A stretch of 64,000 nt of DNA from Rhizoclosmatium globosum (Eukaryota > Chytridiomycota > Chytridiomycetes > Chytridiales > Chytriomycetaceae): contig MCGO01000080.1 of assembly GCA_002104985.1 (NCBI GenBank), positions 62,001 through 126,000 of the forward strand, in the 5' to 3' direction. The notes beneath the pieces were generated by a model. That model had not been told where the DNA came from. It saw only the letters and a program-made list of their open reading frames with translations, and did no database searches. Positions 33,273-45,745 of this stretch are shown here, piece by piece. The position numbers were made by a program, and so were the translations under genes. Numbering within the stretch: the first letter of the stretch is position 1; each line of letters begins with the position of its first letter.

Positions 33273-33572
33273 GACAGCGGGTGATTGATTTGGTTTTTGA
33301 CGTGTGTTTTTTTGTTGCTCACGAAAAAGAGAGTGGCAAAGCAAGGAATGTTGCTTGGCTCTCCTCCCTCTTTTTCTCAACCCTTTCATCTGCCCCGCCC
33401 CACGTGGCCTTCAACCAAAAGTGTGCCTTCCGTAACCCTGGCGTAATACGTAAACTTGTTCACTATGATACGTACGTGTCATGCTGTCAAATCAAAATAC
33501 TTCAAAAATCTATAACTATACAGTTCATTCAATTTTGACAGCAAACGGTTAAAAACACTTAACCTCCTAACT
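33273..33572. other. Upstream region of the homeodomain gene
   Basis: About 300 nt between the homeodomain start codon and the end of the Sec1-like gene on the same strand. Nothing specific is recognised. Confidence 0.4.
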
Positions 33573-36500
33573 TTAACCAGTCCACCCTCCACTCTGGTAG
33601 AGTGAAACAAAGGCTTTGCGTGCTCTTTGGTACGCTACTGTTTGAGTCGTCAATACTATTGGCCATCCACCTGTCCAAGTTGGCACAGGGTCCAGTACAA
33701 CTCCATTCTGTAGTCGAAGTGGGTATGGTGGCCCGTTACTTCTGTTGTTGTACTGGATCCTCCTGCTCCTGAAGGTGAAGTTGAAGTTGAAGAAGAAGTG
33801 GTTGGTGGTGGTGTTGAAAATAGGCAGATTGGGACGTGAAGTATTAGAGAAGAGACAGGACGTGCCGTTGGTACAGGTGTGGAACTGCTTGGACGCTCTA
33901 AAACCATCGTGTCGGCAATTCTTGGAGACTGCGGTTGTGGTTGCGGTTGAGGTTGCTGCTGTTGGCGGGAAGGAGATTGCTGTAGGAAGGTTGTTGATGG
34001 GGGGAGGAGGTTGTGAATATCGATTCGCGTTTGACGAAGGAGGTGCGGCAGGTGTGTAAGGCGCAGGAGTTGGCACATGGTTGTAGTTTGTAGCAGAAGA
34101 ATATCCAGATGCATATTGTGCGTATGGACTTGGTGTTGTGTATGGTATAACTCGACGGAGCTGGAGCTGGCGCAGCACCGGCATTCGTTGCAAGTAATAC
34201 TGGTTATTATAAATCACATACTGCATTCCAGGTGGGGCCGGTGCAAGTCCAATCGCTGCAGCCTGCTGCGCGGAATTGGGAACATTTGCTGATGAATCGC
34301 ACCAACTCCACCAGGCCCCACAGAATTAGAATGCGTGTATCCACCCGCAGAATACCCACCTGTCCCTGCTGTTGAATCAGTAACATATTCATAACAGGCG
34401 GTGGCGGTGGAGTTCCAATCATCGAAACAGGTCTCGCGGTTCGTCCATCCTGCGTGTACGTGCTTCCTCCAGACCCATTCCTACCCAACCCACTTTGATA
34501 CACTCCTCCACCAACACTATTCGTACTATGGTCCGAAACCGGTCTTCCTCCACCACTATTCGTACTATGCACAGACGCCGGTCTACCCCCACCACCACCT
34601 CCACTCAACCTATTCCCCACCCTCCACCTCCACGCCACCGCCACTACCACCACCGAAACCACCAACCCATACCCAGGATAACTATCAGGCGTAACAAGCC
34701 CCATAACAATCCGTTCCGTCGTAACTTCAACACTCCCACTCACCCTCAAATCCGCTTCCAACACCCTCCGCGGGAAGTGTGGGAACATGTCGACAAGGGA
34801 CTCGACTTGTGCGTCGAAGCCGACGTAGAGCGAGGACACGCCGATGAGGGTGTCGACTTGGGTTTGGGGTGGGTTTTGGGGGCGAGGTTGGGGTTGTGGG
34901 GCTGGGTGGGTGTAGGATGGGGGTGGGCCTGTGATTGGTGGGGTTGTGGAGGTGGAGTGGTGGGAATGGTGGGAATGAGTCGATTGGATGCTTGGACAGG
35001 GGAAGTTGCGCGAAGGGAGGATGGGGTTGTCATTCGGATCAATCTTCTTGTAATCGTCTCGCTTCCTCTTCTTGTGCTTCTCTTCGTCGAGATTCTTCCT
35101 CCTCTGCGCGTGCTTGTTCATCACGGACTCGTTGTTGCATGGCTTGTTCCTCTTCCTCTCGCGCGCGTTGTTCTTCTTGTTCACGGTTGCTGCTTCGTTT
35201 GCAAGGCGGGCCGCTTCTTCTTCGCGTTTTCGGGCTTCTTCTTCCTCGCGACGTTGTTTCTCACGTGCAGCGCGTTGTTCCTGTGCGTAGGTGGGTTGTA
35301 TGGCTGCAGCTTCGACTTCCCAACACAGGAGCCAAAGACGCTGCTTCTTGTTCGGGCGAGAACACAGCGACAGGAGCATGGGCGCGGCTCTCTGTCCGTG
35401 GAAGGATTGGTACAAAGCCTTCAAGCACGACTCCTGCTTCAGCAGGGGGGCCAGCGGAGACGCTGTTGTCTTTTTGAGGTCTGCTGAAACAGCAGCGAGG
35501 TGTTCGAGGGTTGGTGGAGATGGGTAAGATGTCGTTGTTGCATTAAAAGCGAGGGGAGTTGGAGTGTATGGCTGGGCGGTGAGGTTCGCCGTTTGTTGTG
35601 GAGTCGTAAGGGAAGGAGGCGGCCCATACGGAGATGGAGAGGAAGAATATGTGCTTGTGATGGATGGAGTATGGCCTTCATATGGCTTGGCTGTAAATGT
35701 GCCTGTCGATGAAGCCGGGTAAACTGTACGGGGAGGTGGACGAGGGTAATCTGATTTCAGTGGGACTGTCGGTGGAGTGGATTCACTTGAGACGTTCAGC
35801 GATTCTGTAGAGACTGATTCATACATTCCTCCAGTGATGATTGGGACTGACATGGCTGAAGTCAGCGGGTATGGGTTCAGAGGCTGCTGTGTTGTCAAAT
35901 TCGGGTTGGAAGCAGTCGCAGGGTTTCCATCGCCTCCACGAGAAATGATAATGGGAGCCTCCAATACATTCAAAGGAACAGCCGAACCTGACCCGAAATC
36001 AATCATCGCATCCATCAGCTCTTTTGCAGACAACATGTGCGTGGAACCTTATCACAAACCATAATTAAAACCCAAAACCTCCCATAGAAACAACTTACCA
36101 ACATAAACATCCCTCTCCGCCTTAACCCCCTCCACATACGCCGCACGCACTTCCGCATATGACAACCCACCAAGCACAATAACAACAGTCCGAGGCCCAT
36201 TCTCTCTATAATCCCACCCAAATCCCCCGGCGCCTTTGCACGAGCGCGACCCCATTTCGGACGGAACGATGTTTCCTGAAAATCAAGAACAACACCTTCA
36301 CCTGCGCGAACCGTCCCATTGGGAGCCATCAAATCCCCACGACGAATCGTTTGGTTCATGTTCCGTGCGATGGTGGGTGTAACCACGGACGCGCCTTTGA
36401 CAGTTCGGAATACAGCGGGGTTCAGTTTTTTGGTGAGGTGGTCGTTTAGGAGAGAACCGAGTTTCGGTTGGTATCTGTCGTAATGGCTGTCTCCCACCTC

Positions 36501-38277
36501 AGAATTGGTTTGTTGTTGTCCACCAAACAGTTTACGGATGTTCCAGTTACTGGTCACTTGCGTTGGTTGATCGGATGAGACGGTAGGTGCTTCAGAAGGA
36601 TCAACGCCAAAGAATTTGAGGCCTTTGAAGAGCGGTTGTGGGGCGTCTTGTAAGTCTGCGGATCCAGGAGGTCTTCAAAGTCGTCCGAGGCGACTTGTCC
36701 GTAACTGAGAAGGAAGAGGAGGAGTAATCGGAGCTTGTCTTCCTCATTGTCCAGAAGCTCGCGTAAACTCTCGAGCACCTCTTTGACTTTTGCAATCATT
36801 TTTTTACGACTTAGAGCGACGCCGTCGACACCGCGACCTCCGACGGCAAGGTCTTGTTCTACTTGAACAACCTCCATCAGGTTGCGCGCTCTTTGGACGA
36901 TATCGACGATTTCAGTGAGGAGACGCTCAACGGCCGAGACTTGTGGCTTTTGAGCAAGAATTTCATTGACTTGATACACCTTGTCACGCAAGTCCGCAAT
37001 TCCAACAGCAACTGAAGACTCTGACTCTTTGAGTTGTTTGATGTGAGATTTGATGTATTCGATTGCTTGGACAATGAACATGTGTCGGAGAGAGTTCTAT
37101 GATAAGTCAGTTGTTTGTATGAGTTCAAAAGAATGGGTACATACAAACAGTGGAGAGATTCGTCCAAGACGGGTATTCATTCACTCCATCTAGTTTAAAC
37201 ACCAAACTTTGATTCCCTGGCTTTCTTGCACCATCGCTTCAATATGACACAAATCATGGGCAGCAGCTTGGAAAGACAGAGTGTGTACGAGAGGAGTCAG
37301 CAAATCGTAAGCACGATCCACAACAATGACAGTTGCAGCCCCAAATGATCATGCGCAGTCGGAGCAGGATAATTCGGGTTGATTCCTTGTAATAGTCCAT
37401 TTCGAGTTTGAGTTTGTGAGCAAAACGAGCTGAGAGTGTTTTTTGTGTGTCGTTTGGGTCATGGTATCGGATGATTGGATCAATATTCATGGCACAGAGG
37501 ATTGACCGGAACTATAGAGATGAGAAGGGGAATAAAGGTATTAGGGGCAAACCTTTTTGGCAAAGTTTGAAATGTGGGTCGAGTTCCTGATGTGATGAAC
37601 TGGCATAGAGATCCACTAATGCATCTGGTTCATTAGTAATAAACACTCTCGATTCCAGCGCTAAGCGAAGCAAGGGTTAGCAGCGTTGATGGATATGGAA
37701 TAGTTTCTTACGGGACCACTCAATGTTTGCCATTTCCACAAAGCACTTCACATAGCCTTGTGGTAATTTGTCGAGACATAGTTGAATACATCATCGGATG
37801 CTGGTGCGATGAGATCCTATTAGTGATGGAAGCGAACTCCATCAACGAGTCTCCACCTTGCGAAGTCACAAATATATAAGCGCTTGTGTACAGTTTCCTA
37901 GCTGCATCCTCCACAATCTTCTGGGCCACATCCATTCCTGGCGATACAAAGTAGACGACGGGAGCATCTTTTTGGTTTCTGTTTGCAAACAACAGCTGCT
38001 TCTCTGTCCTTTGAATCAGCGATTGAACTAGTACCACTAAAAACAATAACAAACCTCTAATTCCGAGGCCCATGAGTTCAGTCAAAGAGCAGTTGCTCTC
38101 GAGAAGGATCGCATCGGCAGCTTCGTCAACCAAGAGAACACTTGTTGCGTACGGGATTGCCTTCTTCCGCAGCTCGTCAAAGATGCCTGTTGAATTGATT
38201 GGTTACTTTAACAGGAAGGTAAGGTGGAGCTTACTCTGTCGCACTAGGTCCTTTAGCGACACTGGAAGTGCTGCCAT
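33573..38277 (-). CDS. Sec1/Munc18-family protein with long CUE-like C-terminal extension
   Basis: It starts at ATG 38277 (MAALPVSLKDLVRQ) and has at least eight exons. Family blocks in order: LVDEAADAILLESNC, VVYFVSPGMD, IDPIIRYHDPNDTQ, the helix VKEVLESLRELLDNEEDKLRLL, GPRTVVIVLGGLSYAEVRAAY and GSTHMLSAKELMDAMI. Sec1/Munc18 proteins clasp syntaxins and template SNARE assembly in vesicle fusion. Unusually, the same frame runs on for some 550 residues past the normal end. The extension holds Pro/Ser-rich sequence, a charged coiled coil (EKQRREEEEARKREEEAARL), a CUE-like helix trio (VESLVDMFPHFPRRVLEADL), a hydrophobic segment (LVVSVVVVAVAW) and Gly/Gln/Pro-rich sequence. Single-base breaks are apparent near 36665, 34350 and 34270, so the last 250 residues and the stop are provisional. 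Confidence 0.7.
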
Positions 38278-38323
38278 CAATTGCAAGTTTCTTTGTTGAA
38301 GTTCTGCCAACTATTCTTCTCTT

Positions 38324-39935
38324 ATGGAGCAACAACCAACAGCTTCCACGGTACTTGTGTGGTACCTCCTAATTGACCGGCACGGCGAAGCGATTGCTGA
38401 GTCATCCATTGACGGTGTCTTAGTCAGCGACGGCGCGACAGTTCTCGAGTTCCGGCGCCGCGTCTTGGCCACAAACGCCGCAATTCTCGGATGCGACAAC
38501 GTTGTAGCAAGCCACCTTTCCGTGTTCAAAAGTGCACGTGACTTTGTTCGGGGCGAGGCCGTGGCGCTGACAGCGAATGTGACCGGGCTTCAGAGCTGCG
38601 TCGAGAAGCCGCTTCTTGTTGCCGTGCGTGCAAACTTAACGAGTACATACTCCTTCTTTTGTTGGAATTGTCACTTACTCGAATGCGTTAGAACACTCAG
38701 TTCTGGTTGCTGCAGGAAGAACGCTCTCTCCAATTTGATCAAACCTCCACTACCACTGACATACACCACTACTTGAATGGTTTATCTCCTAAAAATTGCG
38801 TCTCAGATGCAGCTGTGCCTGCCCTGGAACCTACAGTGGAACACGAGTCTTAACAACCAATATATTATCTGCCGGCTCGGATATCACAAGAACGGACATA
38901 GAAACACACAAATCGGATTCAAAAGGAGAAATCAGTGTGAAACAATCTCTGAATCTCCGAATGACGTCTTGCTCTCGGCGTGCAAATTACTGTTGACTGC
39001 TTTGAATCTCACCGTACACAGAACCAGTCAAAGGATTCATATATCGCGAATCAGGATGACGTTCAGCGTAAAATCCAAGATAAAACGAAAGCGAATGGAG
39101 CATTAGTGGAAAATCTGTATCAATCGAGGAGCCCAAATCATCTGAAAATCCGTCGCCTTTGTCTACTTCCTCCAGGGTACCAAAGACCAGAAATTCTGCG
39201 AGAAGGAATATTTCGAGGCGACTTATCCTCGAGTTTATGAAGCAACTCCTGCGTATATTGACCAAAACGGCTTCCTCCATCAGGTTCCTATGTTACGAAT
39301 ACTTCATCATATCCGTTGATTCCATATACCCAGCCTGGTTTTCTGCCTTCGTCTGACCAATCTGACCAACCTGTATATCTCCCTCTGGTTGGCCCAATTC
39401 CGAACGAGCCACCAGCTGAGTGGGTGATCCCAGTATCAAAACCAATCACAATTCGAAATCCTGATGACCAGAACGGTTCGTTGTCTCTCAACACGATCTC
39501 AAGGCCACTGCTTGGAATATCCCAGTCTTAAAACCTGTGAAAATTCAGAACCCAAAGACAAGTGCGATTGTTACGATTTCTGCGAATGGCGACATCGTTG
39601 AAAGTGTTGATCGTGCTTTGAATCCTGATGCATCCGATTTTGTTGTTGAGCATGATAATGTTGAGCCTGAAGTGGAGCAACTCATTCCATCTGTCGTGGA
39701 TTCTGTTGACAGCGTTGTATCCATCGAGGCTCCTGATTCTTGTGAATCCATTACTTGCAACTCTGACTTCAAAAGGCTGGATGACAACGATTCAAATCCA
39801 ACGTCTCCGACTGGAATGCCGATTCCCAGTTCTGTATTCAATCCCAATATCTACAAGTCTCAGCCATGGTGGAGTATTGAAACGAGTTCAGATGAAGAGG
39901 ATACATCTAGTCAAGTAATTCCCAAGATTAATTAG
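38324..39935 (+). CDS. CRN-like header protein with disordered Pro/Ser-rich body (provisional)
   Basis: The first exon (38324..38623, MEQQPTASTVLVWYLL) resembles the ubiquitin-like header of CRN proteins: VLVWYLLIDRHGEAIAESS, DGATVLEFRRRVL, VASHLSVFKSARDF, KPLLVA. An intron of 92 nt leads to EERSLQFDQTSTTTDIHHYL at 38716. Beyond 38845 the best coding frame changes several times. Pieces include VLTTNILSAGSDITRTD, EEPKSSENPSPLSTSSR, ATPAYIDQNGFLHQVP, PAEWVIPVSKPITIRNPD and NIPVLKPVKIQNPKTS, then an acidic Ser-rich tail ending at 39935. The KPITIRNPD and KPVKIQNPKT strings recall the short linear motif of eIF4G N-termini, which is only suggestive. Frame breaks here may be sequencing errors. Function is unknown. 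Confidence 0.45.
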
Positions 39936-40441
39936 TTTCCCGTGATGCAGACACCTCGAATGATATTAGTATTTCGGATCAAGGTGAATAACCAGATCAA
40001 GTATGATTTGTTTACAAGTGCTTGTTCGTTGTGGTGTCATTCATTTTTTCCATTTATTTTAGTTCTTTAAGTTGATGGTATTCATGGCTTTATTCTTAAC
40101 GTGTATTTTTTAATATACGTGGAATCCTGACCGATGTGAGGAGTGTTACATTTCATTGGTGATGGGTACTCTTAAGGAGAATAGCGGGTTTCTCAGTGAC
40201 ACAGTCGGTACCCAAGCCCAAAACCAGTGCATAAATCAATTCACGTAATATATCATGTGATACAAGAAAGAAACGAAAGAATAAAGAGATTAATTGTGTC
40301 GCAGTTTTCTTTTTTCGAATCGAATCAAAAGATCAAACAAAAGTTGAAGAAAAGACCAAAGTGTTCTTACTTCGCCCAACACCAAAAACTGTTTCATCGT
40401 TTTACGCACTCCGCCGAGGACATCGATTCAGTTACTTCAAA
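39936..40441. other. Intergenic, promoter of isoleucyl-tRNA synthetase
   Basis: About 500 nt between the CRN-like gene and IleRS, both on the plus strand. AT-rich, no further gene seen. Confidence 0.5.
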
Positions 40442-43400
40442 ATGACTTCAAATGGCGACTTTGTCTGGGCCGCCTGGCACTGGACCAAGGCCGATAACAG
40501 CCCTAAGGACCAGGTTCCATCGGCTATCCCAGACGGTAACCTGCCGATCATCATCATCATTGCTAGTAACATGCATTACTTACTTGTTGCTTCTAGTTCC
40601 TGCAAACATCTCCTTCCCTGCCGAAGAGCACCGCATCCTCGAGTTCTGGAAAGAGATTGATGCGTTCCAAACATCCCTGAAGCTTTCAAAGGGAAAGAAG
40701 GAATTCACCTTCTACGACGGTCCTCCTTTCGCGACGGGTCTTCCCCACTACGGTCACTTGCTTGCCGGAACCATCAAGGTATTGCACCATCCCTCTGATC
40801 AACCCCCAATCGCTAAAACTCACACCGCAGGATACCGTCACTCGTTACGCCCACCAAACCGGCCACCACGTCGAACGTCGCTTCGGTTGGGATTGCCATG
40901 GTCTCCCCGTCGAGCACGAAATTGACAAAAAGCTCAACATCAAGACTCAGGAAGATGTCATGAAGATTGGTATCAAGCAGTACAACGCTGAATGTCGTTC
41001 TATCGTCATGAAGTTCTCGTCTGAGTGGGAAACAACTGTGACCGTATTGGTCGATGGATTGACTTAAGAACGATTACAAGACTTGAACACTTCATTTATG
41101 GAGTCTGTTTGGTGGGTCTTTAAGGAGCTCTTTGAGAAGGGCCAGATTTACAGGGGATTCAGTGTAAGTTTCGTCGTGCAAATGTGACTCCAGGATCTAA
41201 CCTCAGAACGCTCCAGATCATGCCTTACTCAACTGCTTGTACCACTCCAATGTCCAACTTCGAGGCTGGTCAAAACTACAAGGACGTTATTGATCCATCT
41301 GTCGTTATTTCATTCCCACTCAAGAGTGACCCTAACGTCGCTCTCCTTGCTGGACATCTACTCCATGGACTCTTCCATCCAACTTGGCTGTCTGCGTGAA
41401 CCCCAACTACGAATACGTTAAGATTAAGGATGAGGAGACTGGCTCCATCTGGATTCTCTTGCCACAACGTTTGGAAATGTTGTACAAGGATCCAAAGAAG
41501 GCCAAGTACACTGTCTTGGAAAAGATTATGGGATCTGCATTGAAGGGATTGGAGTACGAGCCTTTGTACGACTACTTCATCGAGGTACCCCACTACATGA
41601 GCTCAAAAAACCCATGTTCTAACTTATCTATCACAGCGTCAAGGAAAGGATCTTTCATCGTCATGGCTGACACCTACGTTACCGACGATAGCGGTACCGG
41701 TATCGTTCACTGTGCTCCCGCATTCGGAGAGGACGATTACCGCGTCTGCATCAACCACAACGTTGTATCCGGCGAAGACGTCCCATGCCCAGTCGACGCG
41801 TCCGGAAACTTCACCTCCATCGTCCGCGACTACGCCGGCCAATACGTCAAAGACGCCGACAAGCCAATCCAAAAAGACTTGAAGGCTCGTAACCGTTTGA
41901 TTCGTCAAACCCAATTCTCTCACTCGTACCCATTCTGTTGGAGATCCGACACGCCATTGATCTACAAGGCTGTTCCTTCGTGGTTCGTTCGTGTGACTAA
42001 CATCAGAAGCCAGTTGATGAAGAACAACGCGGAGACGCTTTGGGTTCCTGACTTTGTGAAGGAGAAGCGATTTGCTAACTGGTTGGAAACGCGAGAGACT
42101 GGAACATTTCCAGAAACCGTTACTGGGGTACTCCTATCCCACTTTGGATCTCTGACGACAAGGAGGAGGTTAGTCTTGCATTGAAATTGTTTGAAAGTAT
42201 TTAGTTAACCTTCCGTATCTAGATTATTGCCGTTGGATCTGTTGCTGAGCTTGAGCAGCTTACTGGAGTCAAGGGAATCACCGACCTTCACCGTGACAGC
42301 ATTGACCACCTCACCATTCCGTCTCGCAAGGGCAAGGGTGTTCTCCGCCGTACCAATGAAGTCCTTGACTGTTGGTTCGAGTCTGGATCCATGCCTTTCG
42401 CTCAGCAGCACTACCCCTTCGAAAACAAGGACCGTTTCGAGAGAGTCTTCCCAGCTGACTTCATTGCTGAAGGTCTTGACCAGACCCGTGGTTGGTTCTA
42501 CACCTCCTTGTTTTGTCCACCCACTTGATGGACAAGGCTCCATGGAAGAACTTGATTGTCAACGGTCTCGTCCTTGCTGCGTAAGTCTCTTTTTTCCAAA
42601 AATTGGTTGAAGTACTGAATTAAATTACAGTGACGGAAAGAAGATGAGTAAATCTAAGAAGAACTACCCAGACCCATCCATCATTCTCGAAAGCTACGGA
42701 GCCGACGTACTTCGTCTCTACCTCATCAACTCCCCAGTCGTCCGTGCTGAACCTCTTCGTTTCGACGAGAAGGGAGTCAAGTCCTTGATCGCCGCTGTCT
42801 TCTTGCCATGGTACAACTCCTACAGATTCTTCTTTGCCCAACTCGCCCTCCTCAAGAAGGAGCACGACTTTGACTTCAAGTACGACGCCAAGGGAGACAC
42901 CAAGTTTGACAACGTCATGGACCAATGGATTCTCGCGTCTACCCAGAGTTTGATTCAGTTTGTTCGTGAAGAGATGGCCGCGTACCGTCTTTACACTGTC
43001 GTGCCGCGACTCTTGGAGACCATTGATACCTTGACTAACTGGTACATTCGTTTCAACCGTAAGAGATTAAAGGGAGAGAACGGGCTTGAGGATGCTTCCA
43101 AGGCTTTGCAGACTCTCTTTGAGGTTCTGTTTACCTTGTCAAAGATGATGGTAGGCAATTGAACTTCATCCGTCTTGATTTTTAACTTGTTTGTCTAAAT
43201 AGGCTCCATTTACTCCATTCATTACCGAAACCATGTACCAAAACCTGAAATCATGTATCCAAGAAACTCCAGGCGAAGACACACGTTCTGTCCACTTCTT
43301 GATGTTCCCAGAAGTCAAGAGCCAATACTTCAACGCCGACATTGAGCGCTCCGTGTCCCGCATGCAGCGTGTCATGAACTCGGTCGTTACATTCGTGAGA

Positions 43401-44108
43401 AGCGTGGTCTCGCTTTGAAGGCTCCACTCCGTGAATTGATCGTCATCAACAAGGACCCTATCTTCCAGGAGGAATCCGAAGCTTGGAGTCTTACATCAAG
43501 GAGGAGCTTAACTTGAAGACAGTCACTACTACCGCTGATGAGGCTGCTTACGGTGTCAGATACGAGTTGAAGCCAGACTTCAAGGTGTTGGGAGCTAAGT
43601 TGGGTAAGGACTTGGCCAAGGTGAAGAAGGCTTTGACTACCTTGAGCCCTGAGCAAGTCCAGCAGTATGTCAGCACCAACTCATTAGTCATTGAAGGTGT
43701 TTCATTGGGCGAGGGTGATTTGGAGGTTGTCCGTCAGTTCGACACAAGCGCTGGAACTGGATCTAAATTCGAGGCAAAGGCTCAAGGCGATGTTCTTGTC
43801 ATTCTCGATGTTGCTGAAGATTTGGAGCTTGTTCAAGAAGGTTTGGCTCGTGAGCTTATTAACCGAGTTCAGAGGCTGAGAAAGAAGGCTGGTTTGCAGC
43901 CTGTTGATGATGTGGAGTACTTCTACACCATGACTGTTGACAAGGATGGAAAGTTGGCGAAGGCTATGGTTGCTCAAAGGAGTTCTTGAGCAAGGCTTTG
44001 AAGCAGCCGGTTTCAGTCTGGAACGGTGCTAACGGAAAGGAGGTTATCATTGATGAGGAACAGGAAATTGACGAAGCCAAGTTCCAGCTCTACTTGGTTC
44101 GTGCATAA
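40442..44108 (+). CDS. ILS1: Cytosolic isoleucyl-tRNA synthetase (with apparent one-base losses)
   Basis: About eight exons beginning at ATG 40442 (short exon to 40535, then 40597 onward). It carries the class I signatures: HIGH-type [14 protein letters not shown], the editing-domain [41 protein letters not shown], and KMSKS in [14 protein letters not shown]. It ends with the eukaryotic-type C-terminal domain ([15 protein letters not shown]). It charges tRNA-Ile in the cytosol and is essential. The conserved reading is interrupted by at least nine single-base shifts (about 41043, 41074, 41084, 41350, 42089, 42503, 43373, 43473, 43976), almost all fixed by lengthening a short homopolymer by one base. 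Codon choice is optimal between the breaks, which argues for sequence error over decay. Confidence 0.9.
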
Positions 44109-44163
44109 AGTATATGCAAGCGTGAATATATTCAATATTAAATGCCCTGCTTTTTTATTTCGT

Positions 44164-45745
44164 TTATTCCTTGAAGTATCCTTTTCTGAATCCTGCGTGA
44201 GCTGGATTGTCAATAAGTGTGACCAATCCATCTCCTTGCACTTTCATATCCTTTTCATCAAGCGCCACTTTAGTCTGCATTCCCTTCTCGATCTCAATCA
44301 ACAATGCGTCTAAATCCAAATCCGGTTCATCTGCCTTCAATTTCTCCATGATAATCATTCGTCTCGCCCATTTGTTGAAACTCTGCTCGCAGTTATCCAG
44401 CAACCGAAGACGCTTATGTCTCGGTACATCTTTAGGACTATACGAGTCCGTTAGAGTAGGTAACCAGTACACAAGTCGTCCACCAGGCACCAAAAACTTT
44501 GCAGCAAACGAAATCAAATCCGCCATCACATCATCCAGCTCATACGGAACACATTGTGGAAGCTTATAACCACCATCTCGGTTATAGATACTAGTTTTGG
44601 GCGGAGCTTTTGGGTTCACAGCAATCTTTTTCGCACCAGCACGAACTCCATACGGAGGATCACAGACAATCGCGTCCCACAGTTCACAATCGCGCCAAGG
44701 GTGGTGAGCAATATCGCATACAACCGTTCCAAGAATTCTGTCTTCAAGGCTATATTGTTTCGCATTGGATTCGATGCTTTTTCCGTTTCCCTTTCCACGG
44801 ATTTGACGGCCGTCAATGTCAGATCCGATAGTGTAGGCGCCAAAGTGAGAACTCGTGACCAGGAAACTTCCAGTTCCGACGAATGGGTCTAAAACCAATG
44901 ATCCAGGGCGAGCCTATGGGTACATCACTCAATTTCGGAGTTCGATTGGCATGAACCTCTTACCAAGGCAACATTCGACATAATCAAAGAAAGCTCAGCA
45001 TCCATAGAAGTAGTTCCCAGATATCCACGCTTCTTCAAGTCATATTGCTGAATAAGAGCTCGACTTGATTCAGCAACAAATGGTCCCCAAAATAACCTGA
45101 TTGGGGCATCAGGAACAGGAAGACCTTGATTTGGAAAGTCATTGTAGTCTTCGTATAGAGAGAATACAACGTCTGGGTTCTTTAGGTCAATGTCTCCATC
45201 GTACGGCAGGAAGGAAAATCGCTCAATTCGTTCAACTTGCTGGGGAATTGTGAGACTGGATCCAAACGCAGTCACATTGAATTTGAATGATGTTTTGAGG
45301 TATGGAGTATGCTATGAGATTTTATGTCAGTTCGGCTTCTGGAACTCAAACTACATCGAACGTACTTTCTCCAATGGAATCTCCTTCACTTTTTCGAGCA
45401 ATGCTCCAATGTATCTGCCTGAGCCCACAGCTCTATTACTTCTTTGATGAGGATGGAGCGGTTCAGGAGCTTCTTTGCATCTGCAGCTGACTTCATTCGA
45501 ACAACCAGAAACGGAGACTAATAAGAGCCATTTAGAGTCTTTCAAATCGTGACATTGCATACTAACGACTTCGAGTAGTTCTGCAGGGTCGAATTCAATC
45601 TCGACATTTTCAAGGATGGCTAAAGCTCGTAGCTCTGAGAGTACAGAGTCAGCCTTCCTACAATACAAGTAAACAACAGTTTGAAAGTACCAGCAAGACG
45701 GAAGTTCAGATGCGCTTGTGCGAAAAACAGGACAAATGGGAGCAT
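44164..45745 (-). CDS. TRM11: tRNA (guanine-10-N2)-methyltransferase catalytic subunit Trm11
   Basis: Five exons from ATG 45745 (MLPFVLFFAQAHLNFRLA). The THUMP-like N-terminus continues ELRALAILENVEIEFDP and FLVVRMKSAADAKKLL, followed by IRLFWGPFVAESSR and KKRGYLGTTSMDAELSL. The Rossmann methyltransferase core has the AdoMet-binding LDPFVGTGSFL and the catalytic DPPYGVRAG, flanked by IYNRDGGYKLP. All exon joins keep frame. Trm11 with its partner Trm112 makes m2G10 in cytosolic tRNAs. It converges on IleRS with only 55 nt between the two stop codons, and it diverges from homospermidine synthase across a 354-nt shared promoter region. Confidence 0.9.

Noticed and set aside
34495..35487. 330-codon plus-strand frame opposite the Sec1-like tail
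   Set aside because: Composition (His/Pro/Thr runs, then Cys/Arg runs) is that of a shadow of the Gly/Pro/coiled-coil coding strand.
40442..44108. Programmed ribosomal frameshifting in IleRS
   Set aside because: Nine or more shifts at unrelated sites without slippery heptamers or downstream structure cannot be programmed.
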